DNA of 64,000 nucleotides from assembly GCF_027595985.1 (NCBI RefSeq), contig NC_073307.1, positions 119,812,678 through 119,876,677 on the forward strand, read 5' to 3'. This DNA is from Sorex araneus. Taxonomy: Eukaryota > Chordata > Mammalia > Eulipotyphla > Soricidae. The notes beneath the pieces were generated by a model. It was not told the DNA's origin and did not search any database. It saw only the letters and a program-made list of their open reading frames with translations. Below are positions 1-10,735 of the stretch, in pieces (within the stretch, counting starts at the first letter, position 1; each line of letters starts with the position of its first letter). Made by a program: the position numbers and the translations under genes.

Positions 1-66
1 AATTGAACCCGGGTCGGCCGCGTGCAAGGCAAAGGTCCTACCCGCTGTGCTATCGCTCCAGCCCCC
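1..66 (-). repeat. SOR-type SINE, cut by the window edge
   Basis: Ends in CTATCGCTCCAGCCCCC, the inverted 5' end of the tRNA-derived shrew SINE. It is the same insertion as 56421-56595, followed by the same flank (right target-site duplicate at 67-79). Confidence 0.85.
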
Positions 67-1290
67 AGGTGAGAACTATTAACACACGCCAAGGATGCTC
101 TAGGAATCCACACTGCCATGTCACTTGGACTCACTGGCCAGAGATAGAAACAGATCTCAGGAGCTGTCCTCAGTACTTTGAGGATTTGCCGGCCCTTGGC
201 ATGGGAAAGTAAGATAGTCAGCTGCTTGAACTTGAGAATTTTGGGCAGGTCAGGCCTCTTCCCCCACTAGAAGCTGGGAAACTGAGGCTCAGAGCAGCCT
301 GGGGGTTTTTTTTGGGCGATTTTGTTTAGGAAAGATTCAAGATAAAACATAGTTAGGAATAAGTTAGCTATACAGAGGTTCAAAGTAGAAGAGAACAAAT
401 ACTGGGTAAGTACTAAACATGAGCTCATAAGAAGCAATTTGACTTAAATCAACTCCTTTGTATCTTCATTATTTCATAAATTCTGTGTGTCAATCCCATG
501 ACACCAAGTCCTATCTCAGTACTTTTGCAATATTCTCATGTAACGTGTAAAGGTCAACTCCTATAAATTATACTTTGTCTTCATGTGTCCAGGACAAGAA
601 ACTTCTGCTTCCTGATGGCCGAGAATTGTTCCACTCCACCAGAAAGGGACAAGTAATACTGTAGTTGAGACATGGGTGGCGGCACTGTGACCGTTCCGAA
701 TTGGATTCCAGAGTACTCACTTCAGCAGTGAACTTCCAATTATTGCTGAACCACAGCAGGTAGGGAGTTTGCCTTGCACTCGGCTGACATGAAAGATTAA
801 TTGCTCAGTCCCTCTGGGAGAGCCCTTCAAGCTGCTAAGAGCATCCCGCCCACAGGGCAGAGCCTGGCAAGCTACGTGTGGTGCATTCGATATGCCAAAA
901 ACAATAACAACAAGTTTTGTAATGGAGATATTACTGGTGCCTGCTCGAGGAAATCGATGAACAGGAGGACAGTGATACAATGTTACAACTCATCTTTGGT
1001 TGAGAAATACCAGCAGTCCCAGAGAGAGTCAGATGGCAGAGGGTTACTTAAAGTGTACTCCCCAAAGGAGGTAGGCTGGTCCTGCCCTTGAACAAACACA
1101 TGCAGCAGGTTCAGGCGCAGGGCTCATGATCTCCCAAAATACATTGACGACTGCTGAATCTTCTTCTACTCAGGCCTGCCTGAGACCAGAGAAACTGATC
1201 ACATTTCTCAAGCATGCTTTGTATCAAGGCTCTGAAGTCGCAAAGGAAAGAAACAGGCACATTTACTTCTCATTTTCACATTTACAAAAA
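67..1290. other. Unit start, non-coding; older SINE at 745-985
   Basis: No exon seen. The stretch matches 56596-57830 almost base for base, and bases 315 onward also match 23955 onward (unit C). Bases 745-985 hold a second, longer SINE type (GCAGAGCCTGGCAAGCTAC, then TGGAGATATTACTGGTGCC) on the plus strand. Confidence 0.7.
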
Positions 1291-1610
1291 CCTTAACATA
1301 TGGGGATGGAAGATAGCTCTAAGGGCAGGAGTGCTTGTCCATCAAGTTTGACCCCCAGTACCACAGAAGGCCAGGCAAGGCTGGGCTTAGTCCTGGTGGC
1401 CTCACACCACTGCTTGGCAGGCCCTCCAGCACAAAGAAAACCAAACAAACTAAAATCCTATGAGGAATTGAAAAAGCTACTGATTCTGTGCATTTAAAAA
1501 ATGCAATCAATGGCCAGATAATACAAAGGTCAGGGCCTTGGCCTTGCACAATACCATCCCGGGTTCTATTCCAAGCCCCCTATATGCTTCCCCCTAACCT
1601 GCCAGGAATG
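1290..1610 (+). repeat. Old SINE remnants
   Basis: Two weak plus-strand SINE-like stretches (GGAAGATAGCTCTAAGGGC; then GCCTTGCACAATACC and GGGTTCTATTCCAAGCCCC). The second is split by the L1 insertion at 1617-1970 and resumes after it. Confidence 0.5.
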
Positions 1611-1616
1611 ACTCTT

Positions 1617-1970
1617 TTTTAAAAAAAATTTTTAGTGAATCACTGTGATGTACAGTTAGTAGGTTATGAACTTTTGTGTCTGCATTTCACTCATACAGTG
1701 ATCGTTTACCATCCCTGCACTAGTGCTCATTCTCCTCCACCAATGATCCCAGTATCCCTCTCACCATCCCTACCCAAACATCCACCACCCCAACCTATCT
1801 CTTTGGAAGCGTATTCCCTTTTGTTCTCACTCTTTTTTGGGTGTTGTAGTTTGCAGTAGAGGTATTGAGTGGTCTTCATATTCAGTCAATAATCTACTTT
1901 CAGCTCGCATCTTGGAATCTGAATGGGTCCTCCCAACATCCTCTACTTGGTGTTCTCTTCTCTATCTAAG
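1617..1970 (-). mobile_element. L1 3' end insertion with target-site duplication
   Basis: Starts with a T/A run and continues with the shrew L1 3' UTR in antisense (GTGAATCACTGTGATG, pyrimidine-rich CTCCACCAATGATCCCAG). It is flanked by an 18-bp duplicate CTGCCAGGAATGACTCTT at 1599-1616 and 1971-1988 with one mismatch. The copy in E lies at about 58148-58498. Confidence 0.8.
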
Positions 1971-2040
1971 CTGCCCGGAATGACTCTTGAGCACAGGGCC
2001 GGGAGTAAGTCCTGAGAAAAGCCAGGTGTTGCTGAAAAAC

Positions 2041-2143
<103 letters not shown>

Positions 2144-2159
2144 AGGGAGGCTACGGGCT

Positions 2160-4040
2160 ATAATTATAATATATCAAGTAAAGCGTTCACCCCGCATGCA
2201 GCCAACCTGAGTTTGATCCCATACCACATGGTCCTAAAACACTGACAGGGGTCATTGCTGAGTAAAGATCTAGGAGTAACCGCTGGGTATCAACTGGTGT
2301 GGTACCAAAGAGAAACAAACAAAAAATATTATCAATAGAGTGAAAGGTACCCTATAGGAAAGGAATTCTGTCCTACAGGAGAAAATATTTGCAGATCATA
2401 TTTGATAAAGGGTTTGTATCCAGGATATATAAGGAACTCATCTGACCAAAAAAAATAAGGGTCAAACAGATGGTACATTGGGTGGGAAGCTTGCCTTGTA
2501 TGTGGCTGGCCAGGGTTGAATCCCTAGAATCCCATATCAGTAGAACTGTGATTCAAGGGGGCTATTTGGAGGAGATAACTAAAAATTATTGCTTAATGGG
2601 TATGAAGCTCCAGTTTGTTGAAGAGACATAAAGGAATTAAAAGTTTCAGGGACTGGAGTGATAGTCCAGTGAGTATGGCTGGTTTGATTTACGGCATCTG
2701 ATATAGTCCCTGAGCACCACCAGGAGTAATTCCTGAGTGCAGAGCCAGGAGTAGCCCCTTAGCATTGCCGGGTGTGACCAAAATAGGGAAAGAAAAGTTT
2801 AGTTCTGCAAGATGTAAAGATTTGAAACTGGCTGTGTAATTTTAATCTTGTGAATATACTTTACATTACTTAACAAGTGGGTAAGACGGTGATTTTGGTA
2901 TCAGTATTTTACCACCGTAAAATACTAAAAGTCGGACTGAGATAATGAGCTATTTGGTAGTAAGAACAGCCTTCTGCATTTTCTGTCCACCCCAGGACTG
3001 CTCTGGGCTACTATCAGATTATTGCTTGGAGGACTGTGTAGCTATAATTCGAGGTGGTGAGCACTCCCAGAAGTGCTCAGGAGCTATTTCTGAATCTGTA
3101 TTGGCAAGCTGAACCCAGGAGTGCTTGGGGGATCAAAGTGAGATCTGCAGTACACAAGGCAAGCACCTTACCCTGTGCTGTCTCTCTCATTCTCCCAGTA
3201 ACAGTCTTAAAGACACAAGTCATATCAGGTTTTGGTATAGCTAAACAATGTTTTGGTCATGACTGAACAAAGTATACGATCCTCTTCCTTTTCCTTTTTC
3301 CTTTTATCAGTGCTCAGGGGAGCATATGGAATGCCGGGGATTCAACCCTGGTTGGCTGCGTGCAAGCCAAGAGCCCTACCCACTGAACTATAGCTCCTGC
3401 CCCTTAGTCTCTTCCTAATCCCTTTGATTGACAGCCTTGCCACCTCTAAATCTGTGAGGTGCTACATTCTCCAGCACTCCCTAGAGGGCACAATAAGCCA
3501 CCAGAGACAAGTTTCACCTCTGCCTTTATCTCAGCAATCCTCAGGATATCACAGGTTCTGGTAAACTCTCTGAGAGCTCATGGGTCAGACTGCCCTCCCG
3601 CAGCAGTGAACAGGCCTGATCCGTGCCCATGTGGTCTTAGCCAATAGTAGTGCCACGTGACCCAAGCATTTTAGGTAATCCTAAGAGGAAGTGATGCCAA
3701 AGGCCAGATTCTCTAGTCAACAGATAGGACTTTTGACTTGCACGTGAAGTTCAATCCCTGGCATCCGTATGGTCCCCCAGCTCCCACCAGGATTGATTTC
3801 TGAGCACAAAGCCAGGAGTAACCCTTGAGCTCCAGCAGGTGTGACTCCAAAGCACAACTAAACAAAAAGAAAAGGATTATTCCTTCGCCCATTATTCTCT
3901 CATTCACAGTCACTGTGAACCTTTCACGAGATCCTAAGGATGAGATAAGCATCCGAGGGGCTTTTAAAAAGCCTCTCCAGGGACGGAAAGACACTGAAAC
4001 CCACCTACGGATGACTCGTATTGAACAGGTCTTTAGCTCA
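2160..4040. repeat. SINE-dense intergenic stretch, unit A
   Basis: At least five degraded shrew SINEs: plus strand about 2180-2310, 2465-2565, 2650-2800 and 3715-3870 (clearest, with TGAGTGCAGAGCCAGGAGTA in the third), minus strand about 2985-3190 and 3300-3410. No exon seen between them. Homologues: B 10905-12590, C 24320-25970, E 58715-60600. Confidence 0.65.
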
Positions 4041-4345
4041 GTTTAATCAGCATTTTTCCTGGGAAGGGACACACTCGGTCGCGCGCTGGGCAAAGGCAGC
4101 GGGAAGCGCGCGCGGCTCCCGGCCCCGTTCCAGCCTGGGCAAATGTGCAAAAGCAGCGTGGGGGTTGGGCGGGGCGGGTGCACCTGGGTGAGTCCTCTGA
4201 GCAAGAGGAAGAGCCAGTGCTTGCTGTGCACCCTGTCCCCTATACAGTCCCCCAGCGCCCGGCCTCCTCCTGCCACAGCGCCCCCTGCCGTCCGCGGGCC
4301 GTGCGGCTTTAGCAGCGCGCTATGTCTACTATGGGACTTGACCCT
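4040..4345. other. CpG-rich block with G4 motif, unit A
   Basis: A sharp G+C and CpG island about 300 bp long (GTCGCGCGCTGGGC, GCGCGCGCGGCTC) in AT-rich surroundings, 0.7 kb below the SAA 3' end. It carries GGGGGTTGGGCGGGGCGGG (about 4160-4178), a canonical G-quadruplex motif. A copy exists in every unit. Function unknown; it could be a decayed retroelement 5' region or a regulatory island. Confidence 0.6.
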
Positions 4346-4374
4346 TGGTCCCAGGTCTGGGGAACTATTGTTTT

Positions 4375-4665
4375 GTTTTGGTTTGGTTTTTTTTCAGGAT
4401 ATTTTCTTACTTTATTGATTTTTTGAATAAGTATTTTAAATTGTGTTTTCAGAGACTTGTTCCCAGTAATTGTTCCCATTCCATATTTCAACACCAATCC
4501 CTCCACCATGACACCTTCCCACCACCATTAATTTGGATTTTCCCCCCACCACCACTGAAGCCTGCCCCCTAGCAGATGCTAAATTACTTATTTTGCATTG
4601 CTTAGAATGAAGAGTATGAGATGTTGCTCCTGGATTCTAAAATTGTTTGGGGTTGGTTTCATCTC
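4375..4665 (-). repeat. L1-like 3' fragment, unit A
   Basis: T-rich start, then TTGTTCCCATTCCATATTTC and a C/A-rich CACCACCATTAAT-type stretch typical of antisense shrew L1 3' ends. Copies at 12920-13205, 26385-26665, 43255-43545 and 60940-61225. Confidence 0.55.
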
Positions 4666-4719
4666 TGTGGCCTGCTGCTCTATTCCAAGATTCATTTGTT
4701 TAAGTGGGGACTAGAATCA

Positions 4720-4870
4720 TAGTACAGCTGGTAAGGCACTTGTGTTACACACTGCCGACCCATATTCCATTCCTTAAACTCTTTATGGTCCCTTGATACC
4801 AGTCAGGAGTGGTTACTGAGCACTAAGCAAGGAGTAAGGCCTGAGCACAGCCGGATGCCCCAACACCCAC
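4720..4870 (+). repeat. SINE below the SAA copy A 3' end
   Basis: Degraded plus-strand SINE (CATAGTACAGCTGGTAAGGC, then GAGTGGTTACTGAGCACTAAG). Conserved at 13250-13375, 26705-26860, 44335-44480 and 61262-61420. Confidence 0.6.
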
Positions 4871-5170
4871 ATGTTCCTTTTTCGATTTGGTATTAGGACT
4901 TTCTGGGACGCTTATGGATGATCCTTATAGTACAGAATAGGCTCATGTACTCAGGAAATGTCCCCTACTATTTCATACCCAGACACCACCAACAACTTGG
5001 ATTTCACAAACGTTTATTAAACACTTGCTGCTCTCTTTATCAAGTATCAAGTACTAAAGTACTAGAGATTTAGTATTCAATATAGATTCTATATTTGAAT
5101 TTAGGTCAGCAGCTGTCCTGCCCTGCTGAGGCAGACAGCCAGGTCTCCTGAGAGCAGGTGAGGATGAAAC

Positions 5171-5330
5171 TCAGTACTTGCTAGGCAGGCCTTCAGGCTG
5201 GAAGACATCGGGGTCTTTGCCACTCCTGCCCAATTAATTGGCAAATTGGTTATCCAAGGAATCTGCAGTCCATGGCCACTGATCCATGCTTCAAAAAGTC
5301 TGTGATTCTCAGATAATTCTCTCTGAATCA
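5171..5330 (-). pseudogene. SAA: SAA copy A exon 4, frameshifted
   Basis: Recognised by GRSGKDP and the PSKY-stop end in the ancestral frame. Reading from the acceptor gives about seven codons (SDSERII) and a TGA. Confidence 0.82.
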
Positions 5331-5674
5331 CTAGGAGTGAAGGAGAAAACTATAAACCATGGGCAGAAGAGCAATAGTCCCACCTTCGCATCTCTCTCCC
5401 TTTCCAAGGGAGCCAAGAAGAGAGAAGCTGTAAGATTGGCCCTGCAGGGGCATAGCCCAGCTCTGCCCACACTGACCACTGTGTGCTGGGAGAACAGCCC
5501 TGAGCTGTGGGTGGGACTCACCCTCCCCCTGGCCTTATTCTGACTCTCTCAGGCACTCCCATCTCACCTTGGGCACAGAGGAGAGTGGCAGAGGGGAAGA
5601 CCACTCCCTCCACGACTCCCTGATGACCACAGTCAGAATTTTCTGGCCCCTCTCACCCAACCCTGAACCCTTAC

Positions 5675-5825
5675 CTGATCCTCTAGGCCGGCCACAATCT
5701 GGCACCGCCCCTTGGCCCATCATCATAGTTCCCTCGCAGAAAGATTAATTTGCCAAAATTTTTGTAACTGTCCTCTTGCATGTTGTCTCTGTCGTGTCTG
5801 TAGACTCTCCACATCTCTCTGACGC
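5675..5825 (-). pseudogene. SAA: SAA copy A exon 3 with in-frame TAG
   Basis: Canonical AG acceptor and GTAAGG donor. The hallmark tryptophan is kept (REMWRVYR) and four codons are added after it. The terminal WPA-stop replaces WAAKVI. Confidence 0.82.
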
Positions 5826-6154
5826 CTGGGATGAAAGAAAGTGATGAGACCCAGACAATCACGATGTGGGGAATTACATTTAAAATGCTCCTGCCCAGAT
5901 TTCAAGAACTTGGGACAAAGCTCCTGGAAAGCATATGGGCTTTGAAATGAAGTCCCTTTCCCCTCCCTCTGGTTACCATTGAGAGACTCAGTACAAGACT
6001 GATTCTCTGTGTTCCCCTCTGACCCCTGTTGCTGCTTTGGCGAAGGCTGTGTGTGGGGTATACACCCCAACCCTTGAACTATCTCCCATCTCCCCTTGGA
6101 CTATGCTCTCTTAGCTCTTTGTGCCTCAGTTTCTCTGTTAAGAGATGGCTACAT

Positions 6155-6317
6155 CGGGGCTGGAGCAATAGCACAGCGGGTAGGGTGTTTGCCTTGTATG
6201 TGGCCGACCTGGCTTCGTTTCCCAACATCCCATATGGTCCCCTGAGCACTGCCAGGAGTAATTCCTGAGTGCAGAGCCAGGAGTAACCCCTGTGCATTGC
6301 CCAGAGTGATCCAAAAT

Positions 6318-6360
<43 letters not shown>
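6155..6360 (+). repeat. SOR-type SINE with (AG)n tail, intron 2 of copy A
   Basis: GGGGCTGGAGCAATAGCACA head, GGTTCG-like box B (GGCTTCGTTTCC), tail AGAGCCAGGAGTAACCCC, then an (AG)n run at 6320-6359. Orthologous copies: B 14642-14830, C 28194-28380, D 45786-45965, E 62691-62880. Confidence 0.85.
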
Positions 6361-6362
<2 letters not shown>

Positions 6363-6820
6363 TGCCTACTTCAAAGATCAAAGGATTAGAACATGAAAAT
6401 AAAAATGAGCTTTTTTAGCACTTGAAAACTACTAAATGGCTCATTTGCATTTGAAAACTATAAAATGACTTCGCCTTATTAAAAATTCCATTATTTTGAC
6501 TGTACTTCTTAAGCTGGGGCCAGAGACATAGGAGAGGCACTTGCCACGAACGTAGCTGCCCTGGTTTGATCAGCAGTACACACATTCCCCCCAAGATTCA
6601 CTAGGACTGATAGAGCTATGAGGAAACCTGAGCACAGTCAGCTGTGGCCCAACCCCATCACCAAGAACTTTGAGTAACAGCTAAGAGATTGGAAACCCAA
6701 CTCCCAGGTTTGACAAAGTCACTTCAGAGAGCATCAAAATGCTTAGCTCGAACGTCCATTAAGGGGCAGTAGGTCCTTCTTTGTGTTGTTGTTGCTATTA
6801 TTATTATTTTATTTTTATAT

Positions 6821-6989
6821 TTTTTTGCTTTTTGGGTCACACCTGGCAAGGCACAGGGGTTACTCCTGGTTCTGCACTCAGGAATTACTCCTGGTGTTGC
6901 TCAGGGAAGCAATGGGATGCTGGAAATTGATCCCGGGTGGGCCACGTGCAAGGCAAAGGCCCTACTGGCTGTGCTATTACTCTAGCCCC
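6821..6989 (-). repeat. SOR-type SINE, intron 2 of copy A
   Basis: Minus-strand SINE from TTTTTTGCTTTTTGGGTCAC to CTCTAGCCCC. Also in C (28841-29010) but absent at the matching points of B (about 15280), D and E, so A and C share this allele. Confidence 0.85.
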
Positions 6990-7014
6990 ATTGTTTGGGA
7001 ACCTCTCAGCAATA

Positions 7015-7250
7015 GCTAGAGGGTAGGGCATTTGCCTTTCACGGGGCCAACCTGGGTTCAATTCCTCCACCCCTCTCAGAGAGCCCCGCAAGCTACCGAG
7101 AGCCTCTCGCCCACAGACCAGAGCCTGGCAAGCTACCCTTGGTGTATTTGATGTGACAAAAATAGCAACAAGTCTCACAATGGAGATGTTACTGGTGCCC
7201 GCTCGAGCAAATCGATGAGCAACAGGATGACAGTGACAGTGATTTAAGGA
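7015..7250 (+). repeat. Long-type SINE, intron 2 of copy A
   Basis: GGGTAGGGCATTTGCCTTTC head, then GCAAGCTACCGAGAGCC and TGGAGATGTTACTGGTGCCC. Copies: B 15300-15530, C 29035-29265, E 63340-63575, and D split by an insertion. Confidence 0.8.
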
Positions 7251-7387
7251 ACAAGCACCTCTGAATTCCAACTCTCATCCTCAATCCTGTTAAAATCTGG
7301 GGTCCCAACTTTATGTGCCCTGGGGTCTACAGGTATCCACAGAAGAGGGAAAAAAACTGGTAAAATGCTGTGATAAAATCCTTACTC

Positions 7388-7590
7388 AGGGCTGGAATGA
7401 TAGTTCTGTGGGGAGGGCACTCGCCTTGTATGTGGCAAACCCTGGTTAGGTTTCCAGTATCCCATATGGGCTCCTCTCCCGCACCCATGTCCCCGCACCA
7501 ACAGGATTAATTTCTGAGTGCAGAGCTAGGAGTAACCCCTGATAATCGCTGCGTGTAAACTTCCCGGCCCCAGCCAAAAACAAAAAAATC
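7388..7590 (+). repeat. SINE next to exon 2, copy A
   Basis: GGGCTGGAATGATAGTTCTG head, TGAGTGCAGAGCTAGGAGTA tail and an A-rich end, about 100 nt from the exon 2 donor. Conserved at 15680-15870, 29408-29610, 47438-47635 and 63717-63925, so it is older than the array. Confidence 0.8.
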
Positions 7591-7693
7591 AAAACTCCCT
7601 GTATATCGAGGGAGGTACCGTGTCCTCTGCTAGGGTAACTGCAGGGGACAGCCTGATTACAGACCCTGACCCCAAATATCCCTGGGGCCTTAC

Positions 7694-7784
7694 CTTCACC
7701 AAAATCCCTCATGAGTGAGAACCAACTTTGGCTGCTGACGCAGAGAAACAAAGAGCAGAAAATGATGGCCGTGGACAGTTTCAT
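7694..7784 (-). pseudogene. SAA: SAA copy A exon 2 (signal peptide exon)
   Basis: A 91-nt exon from ATG to donor GTAAGG, open throughout, with the conserved SAA signal peptide and the SSQSWFS start of the mature chain. It belongs to a pseudogene, broken downstream. Confidence 0.85.
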
Positions 7785-8502
7785 CTTGCTGCAGGTACAC
7801 AAGCCACAATGAGGCAATTCAGGCTGTTGCTCTGTAAGATTGACCCAGGCTCACAATCTGCAAAGAACTTCTACTTACATGCGTAGATTGGCATATAGAT
7901 AGATAATAGATGTGGAGAGATACATTCTGATCCTCTAAGACACATTTAAAATATCAGCTCTGAGATCTACTGCGCAGCAGGTTTTCCTGGATCCATGGGA
8001 GGATCCTACCTCTGAAATAGCCCCTGAGTTTAAAACTCCACCAATATTTGTGGTGTGTCTCCTCCAGCCACCACTGACTTCCCATCGCAGGCACAAACAA
8101 CATAAATTCTAATGAATTGGAGACTGAAAAGTATTCATGGGACTCGGGAGTTAACTCAAAGGGCTGGAGCACCTGCTTTGCTCCCACAGGTGCTCCAGCA
8201 TTTTGAACTTATGCTGGGTGAGGGGGGAGGGTTGTCTAGGCACTGTCACTGTGACCCTGGTGATCAAACACAATTTCTGAGCAGAATCACAGAGCACTGG
8301 GAGTGGTCCCCAAAATACTGAATAGTGCTGGGAGGTCCAGCAACAACAATGCCAAAATGAGTAGCACATCTGAGGAGACCCAATGGTCAGAACAGTTCAG
8401 TCAGGAAGGATCAGCCCATGAACGCTGATGTAGAAGAGGATTGACCCCAGCCCTGTCTATAGAAGGAAACTTGGAATGTTCTAGAAACTCACCTTTGGCT
8501 GT

Positions 8503-9075
8503 CTCACTCAGCAAGAAATGACAATGGCGTGCCTTGTAGATCATATAAGGTAACCTCAGTCCCGTGAAGCTAATACATCGAGATACCATTAAAACTTGCT
8601 CTCCTAGGAAGTGGAATCTTGATCCTTTTGATATATTGCAGCACCAAGATGCTGCTGAAGATTTAGAGCTGGTGTCACTAACCCTCAACCCAACAGGACC
8701 ACTTCCAGGTACCAGCACCATCTTCTGTTAATAAAAAATGTGGAGAAGAGGCAAGTGCTGCTCATTCATTTTTTTAAAGCACGGGGATAGATGTGGGAGA
8801 TGACCCACTAATACGTATCCTAAGATCTGGGTAGTCTTCTGGATAAAACAAGTTTGGACAGGTTGAGAGGTTGTGGCTGTAAACCAAGCAGGAAGGACAT
8901 AACCTGCTAGGACATAACAGGGTGTCTTCAGAACAAAGTTCTTCAATTTGTATAATTGCATTCAAACTCAAAAGTGAACAGAATTTTGGTGGAAAGGGGT
9001 CATCAGTGAGCACATTACATCTACCGCGTACAACTACCTCTATTTTTCATTTGACTAATAAAGGTGTTTAATGTT
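8503..9075 (-). other. Inverted block replacing the promoter of SAA copy A
   Basis: Reverse complement of the stretch at 32340-32780 in unit C; for example GGCGTGCCTTGTAGATCA here against TGATCTACAAGGCACGCC there. C lacks about 160 bp found here (8570-8730). Content unassigned: no exon, no known repeat; TAATAAAAAATG at about 8730 and CTAATAAAGG at 9055 could be poly(A) signals. The block ends abruptly inside exon 1 of copy A. Confidence 0.75.
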
Positions 9076-9087
9076 CAAAAAAATGTG

Positions 9088-9405
9088 TGGCTGGAGCGAA
9101 AGCACAGCAGGTATTGTGTTGGCCGGGCACGCAGTAAACCCAGGTTTGATTCCCAGGATCTCACACTGTCCCCCAAGCACCACCAGGAGTAATTCCTGAG
9201 TGCATTGCCAGGTGTGACCCAAAAAGAAAAAACAAACAAACAAACAAACAAAAAGGGTCTGGAGAGATAGCACGTTGGGTAGGGCATTTACCTTGCAGGT
9301 GGCCCACCTGCGTTCATTTCCAGCATTCCATATGGTCTCCTGAGCACCACCAGGGGTAATTCCTGAGTGCAGAGCCAAGAGTGACCCCTGGGCTTGAGCA
9401 TAAGA
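9088..9405 (+). repeat. Two tandem SOR-type SINEs
   Basis: 9088-9226 (GTGGCTGGAGCGAAAGCACA head, GTGTGACCCAAAAAG tail, then (CAAA)n) and 9256-9405 (GTCTGGAGAGATAGCACG head). They are the inverted counterparts of the minus-strand pair at 31980-32335 in C, confirming the inversion reaches at least 9405. Confidence 0.8.
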
Positions 9406-10735
9406 GAGCCAACTATACTTCCTTTTGTTGGAGGGGGTAGGGTGAGAGAAAAACACTTAGCAGTATTGAGGGTTTATTCCTGGCTTTGTCCTCAGGGATA
9501 CTTTTGCTGGCAGGGGGCTCTTAGGGATCACATGGGTATATGGTTCGAACCCAGATAAGCTATGTGCATGGCAAATGCCCAACTCGCTGTACTATCTGCT
9601 TCCTCAATAATAGTTCCTTAGGCTGACACCCTCCTGTTTTCACGAGATGTGGTGGTTGATCTTTCTGAATTTTATGGACAAGGCACTACACAAAATTCTG
9701 TCTCTAATTCTGTTTCATTGTTAAGCTACACAGAGATTTCTCTCTCTCAACTCCATTTTCTGCCATCTTGGCCCCACTTCCTTTATGATTTCACTTTCTT
9801 TCTTTGTTTTTGGCCCAACCAGCACACTGCTCAGGGGTTACTTTTTACTGTGCACTCAGTTCAGGTTGATACCTTTGACTCTACTGATTTGGGCAATTAT
9901 TGGTGCTCTTCTGTTAGAGAAGCAAGATCAGAGATTATTTTAAAGGGAGACAGGGGGCTGGAGAGATGGGACAGCAGGTTGGACAGTTGCCTTGCCTGAG
10001 ACCAACCCCAGCTCATTTCCCAGCAACCCCTATAGTCTCCTGTGCATCACCAGGAGTAATTCCTGAGTGCACAGCCAGCGTGAGCCCTGAGCACCGCCAG
10101 GTGTGAACAAAAAGAAAAAAAAAATAAAAAGGCAATGAGAATGGAGCAGAAAGTGAGACGAGGCTGAGGAGAGGGGTAGGCATATAGGACCAAATAGGAA
10201 CAGAAGAGTAGTTGGGAAGCACCAGAGGGAGTGGAGGATGAAGAGCTAGCAGTCTCCTTTAGGCACGAGACACGTGCAGACACGACCAACTCTTATCCCT
10301 AGTTGGATGCCTCAAGAGCACAGTATGATATGATTAGTATTGCAGTTTTGCCCCCTCTAGTAAACTTTTTGACATGCATTATGGGCTGTCACTCTACACA
10401 AGCAATTCACTTATATAATCCACACCCATCAGCCTTCCACTGAAGGGCTACATAAAATCCCACATCACATGATGCAATCCCCTAATCCTCCTCAACATTA
10501 GAGTATAAAAATTAGTGCTTGAGCACAATACAGCCAACTACACTCCTTTTTTTTGTAGTGTGTAGGGTGGGAGGGACATACCTACAGGTGTTGAGGGTTT
10601 ATTCCTGACTCGGTCCTCAGGGTTCCACTTGCTGGCGGGGGTTGCTTTGGAATCACATGGGTACAGGGCTCTAACCCAGATCAGTTTTGTGCAAGGCAAA
10701 TGCACAACTCGCTGTACTATTGGGTTCACCATTTC
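9406..10735. other. Rearranged intergenic segment, unit A
   Basis: 9410-9860 matches 20985-21440 of unit B. 9865-10735 then matches 20331-21190, so about 225 bp (GAGCACAATACAGCCAACTA onward) is present twice. It breaks off at 10735 and joins sequence matching about 24110, so A has no orphan promoter. SINEs: minus 9480-9610, plus 9955-10110, minus 10605-10730. Confidence 0.7.

Larger units (their letters stand above)
5000..8503 (-). pseudogene. SAA: SAA copy A: pseudogene without promoter
   Basis: Exon 2 (7694-7784) is intact and codes MKLSTAIIFCSLFLCVSSQS then WFSLMRDFGEG. Exon 3 (5675-5825, 151 nt, a 12-nt in-frame insertion against 139) keeps NYDDGPRGG but ends in an in-frame TAG, where the intact copy has AAAGTGATC (AKVI). 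Exon 4 (5171-5330, 160 nt) has an early 1-nt deletion and a TGA seven codons in; in its old frame it also has a TAA before GRSGKDP. Exon 1 keeps its donor (last base 8493), but only about 10 nt further up the homology to B, C and D ends and an inverted block begins, so TATA, kB and C/EBP sites are gone. Poly(A) signal at 5013-5018. Not expected to make SAA. Confidence 0.88.

Noticed and set aside
4043-4276. Recurrent minus-strand frame in the CpG-rich block (RVHSKHWLF), also in B, C and E
   Set aside because: It is kept open only because the block is GC-rich and the copies are recent. Its ends vary between copies and there is no splice or start context. D has lost the block.
6079-6381. Frame with a serine-leucine repeat
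   Set aside because: It is the (AG)n tail of a SINE read in antisense.
8401-8721. Minus-strand 106-codon frame in the inverted block
   Set aside because: It crosses the rearrangement joint and the exon 1 remnant of SAA copy A; not a natural unit.
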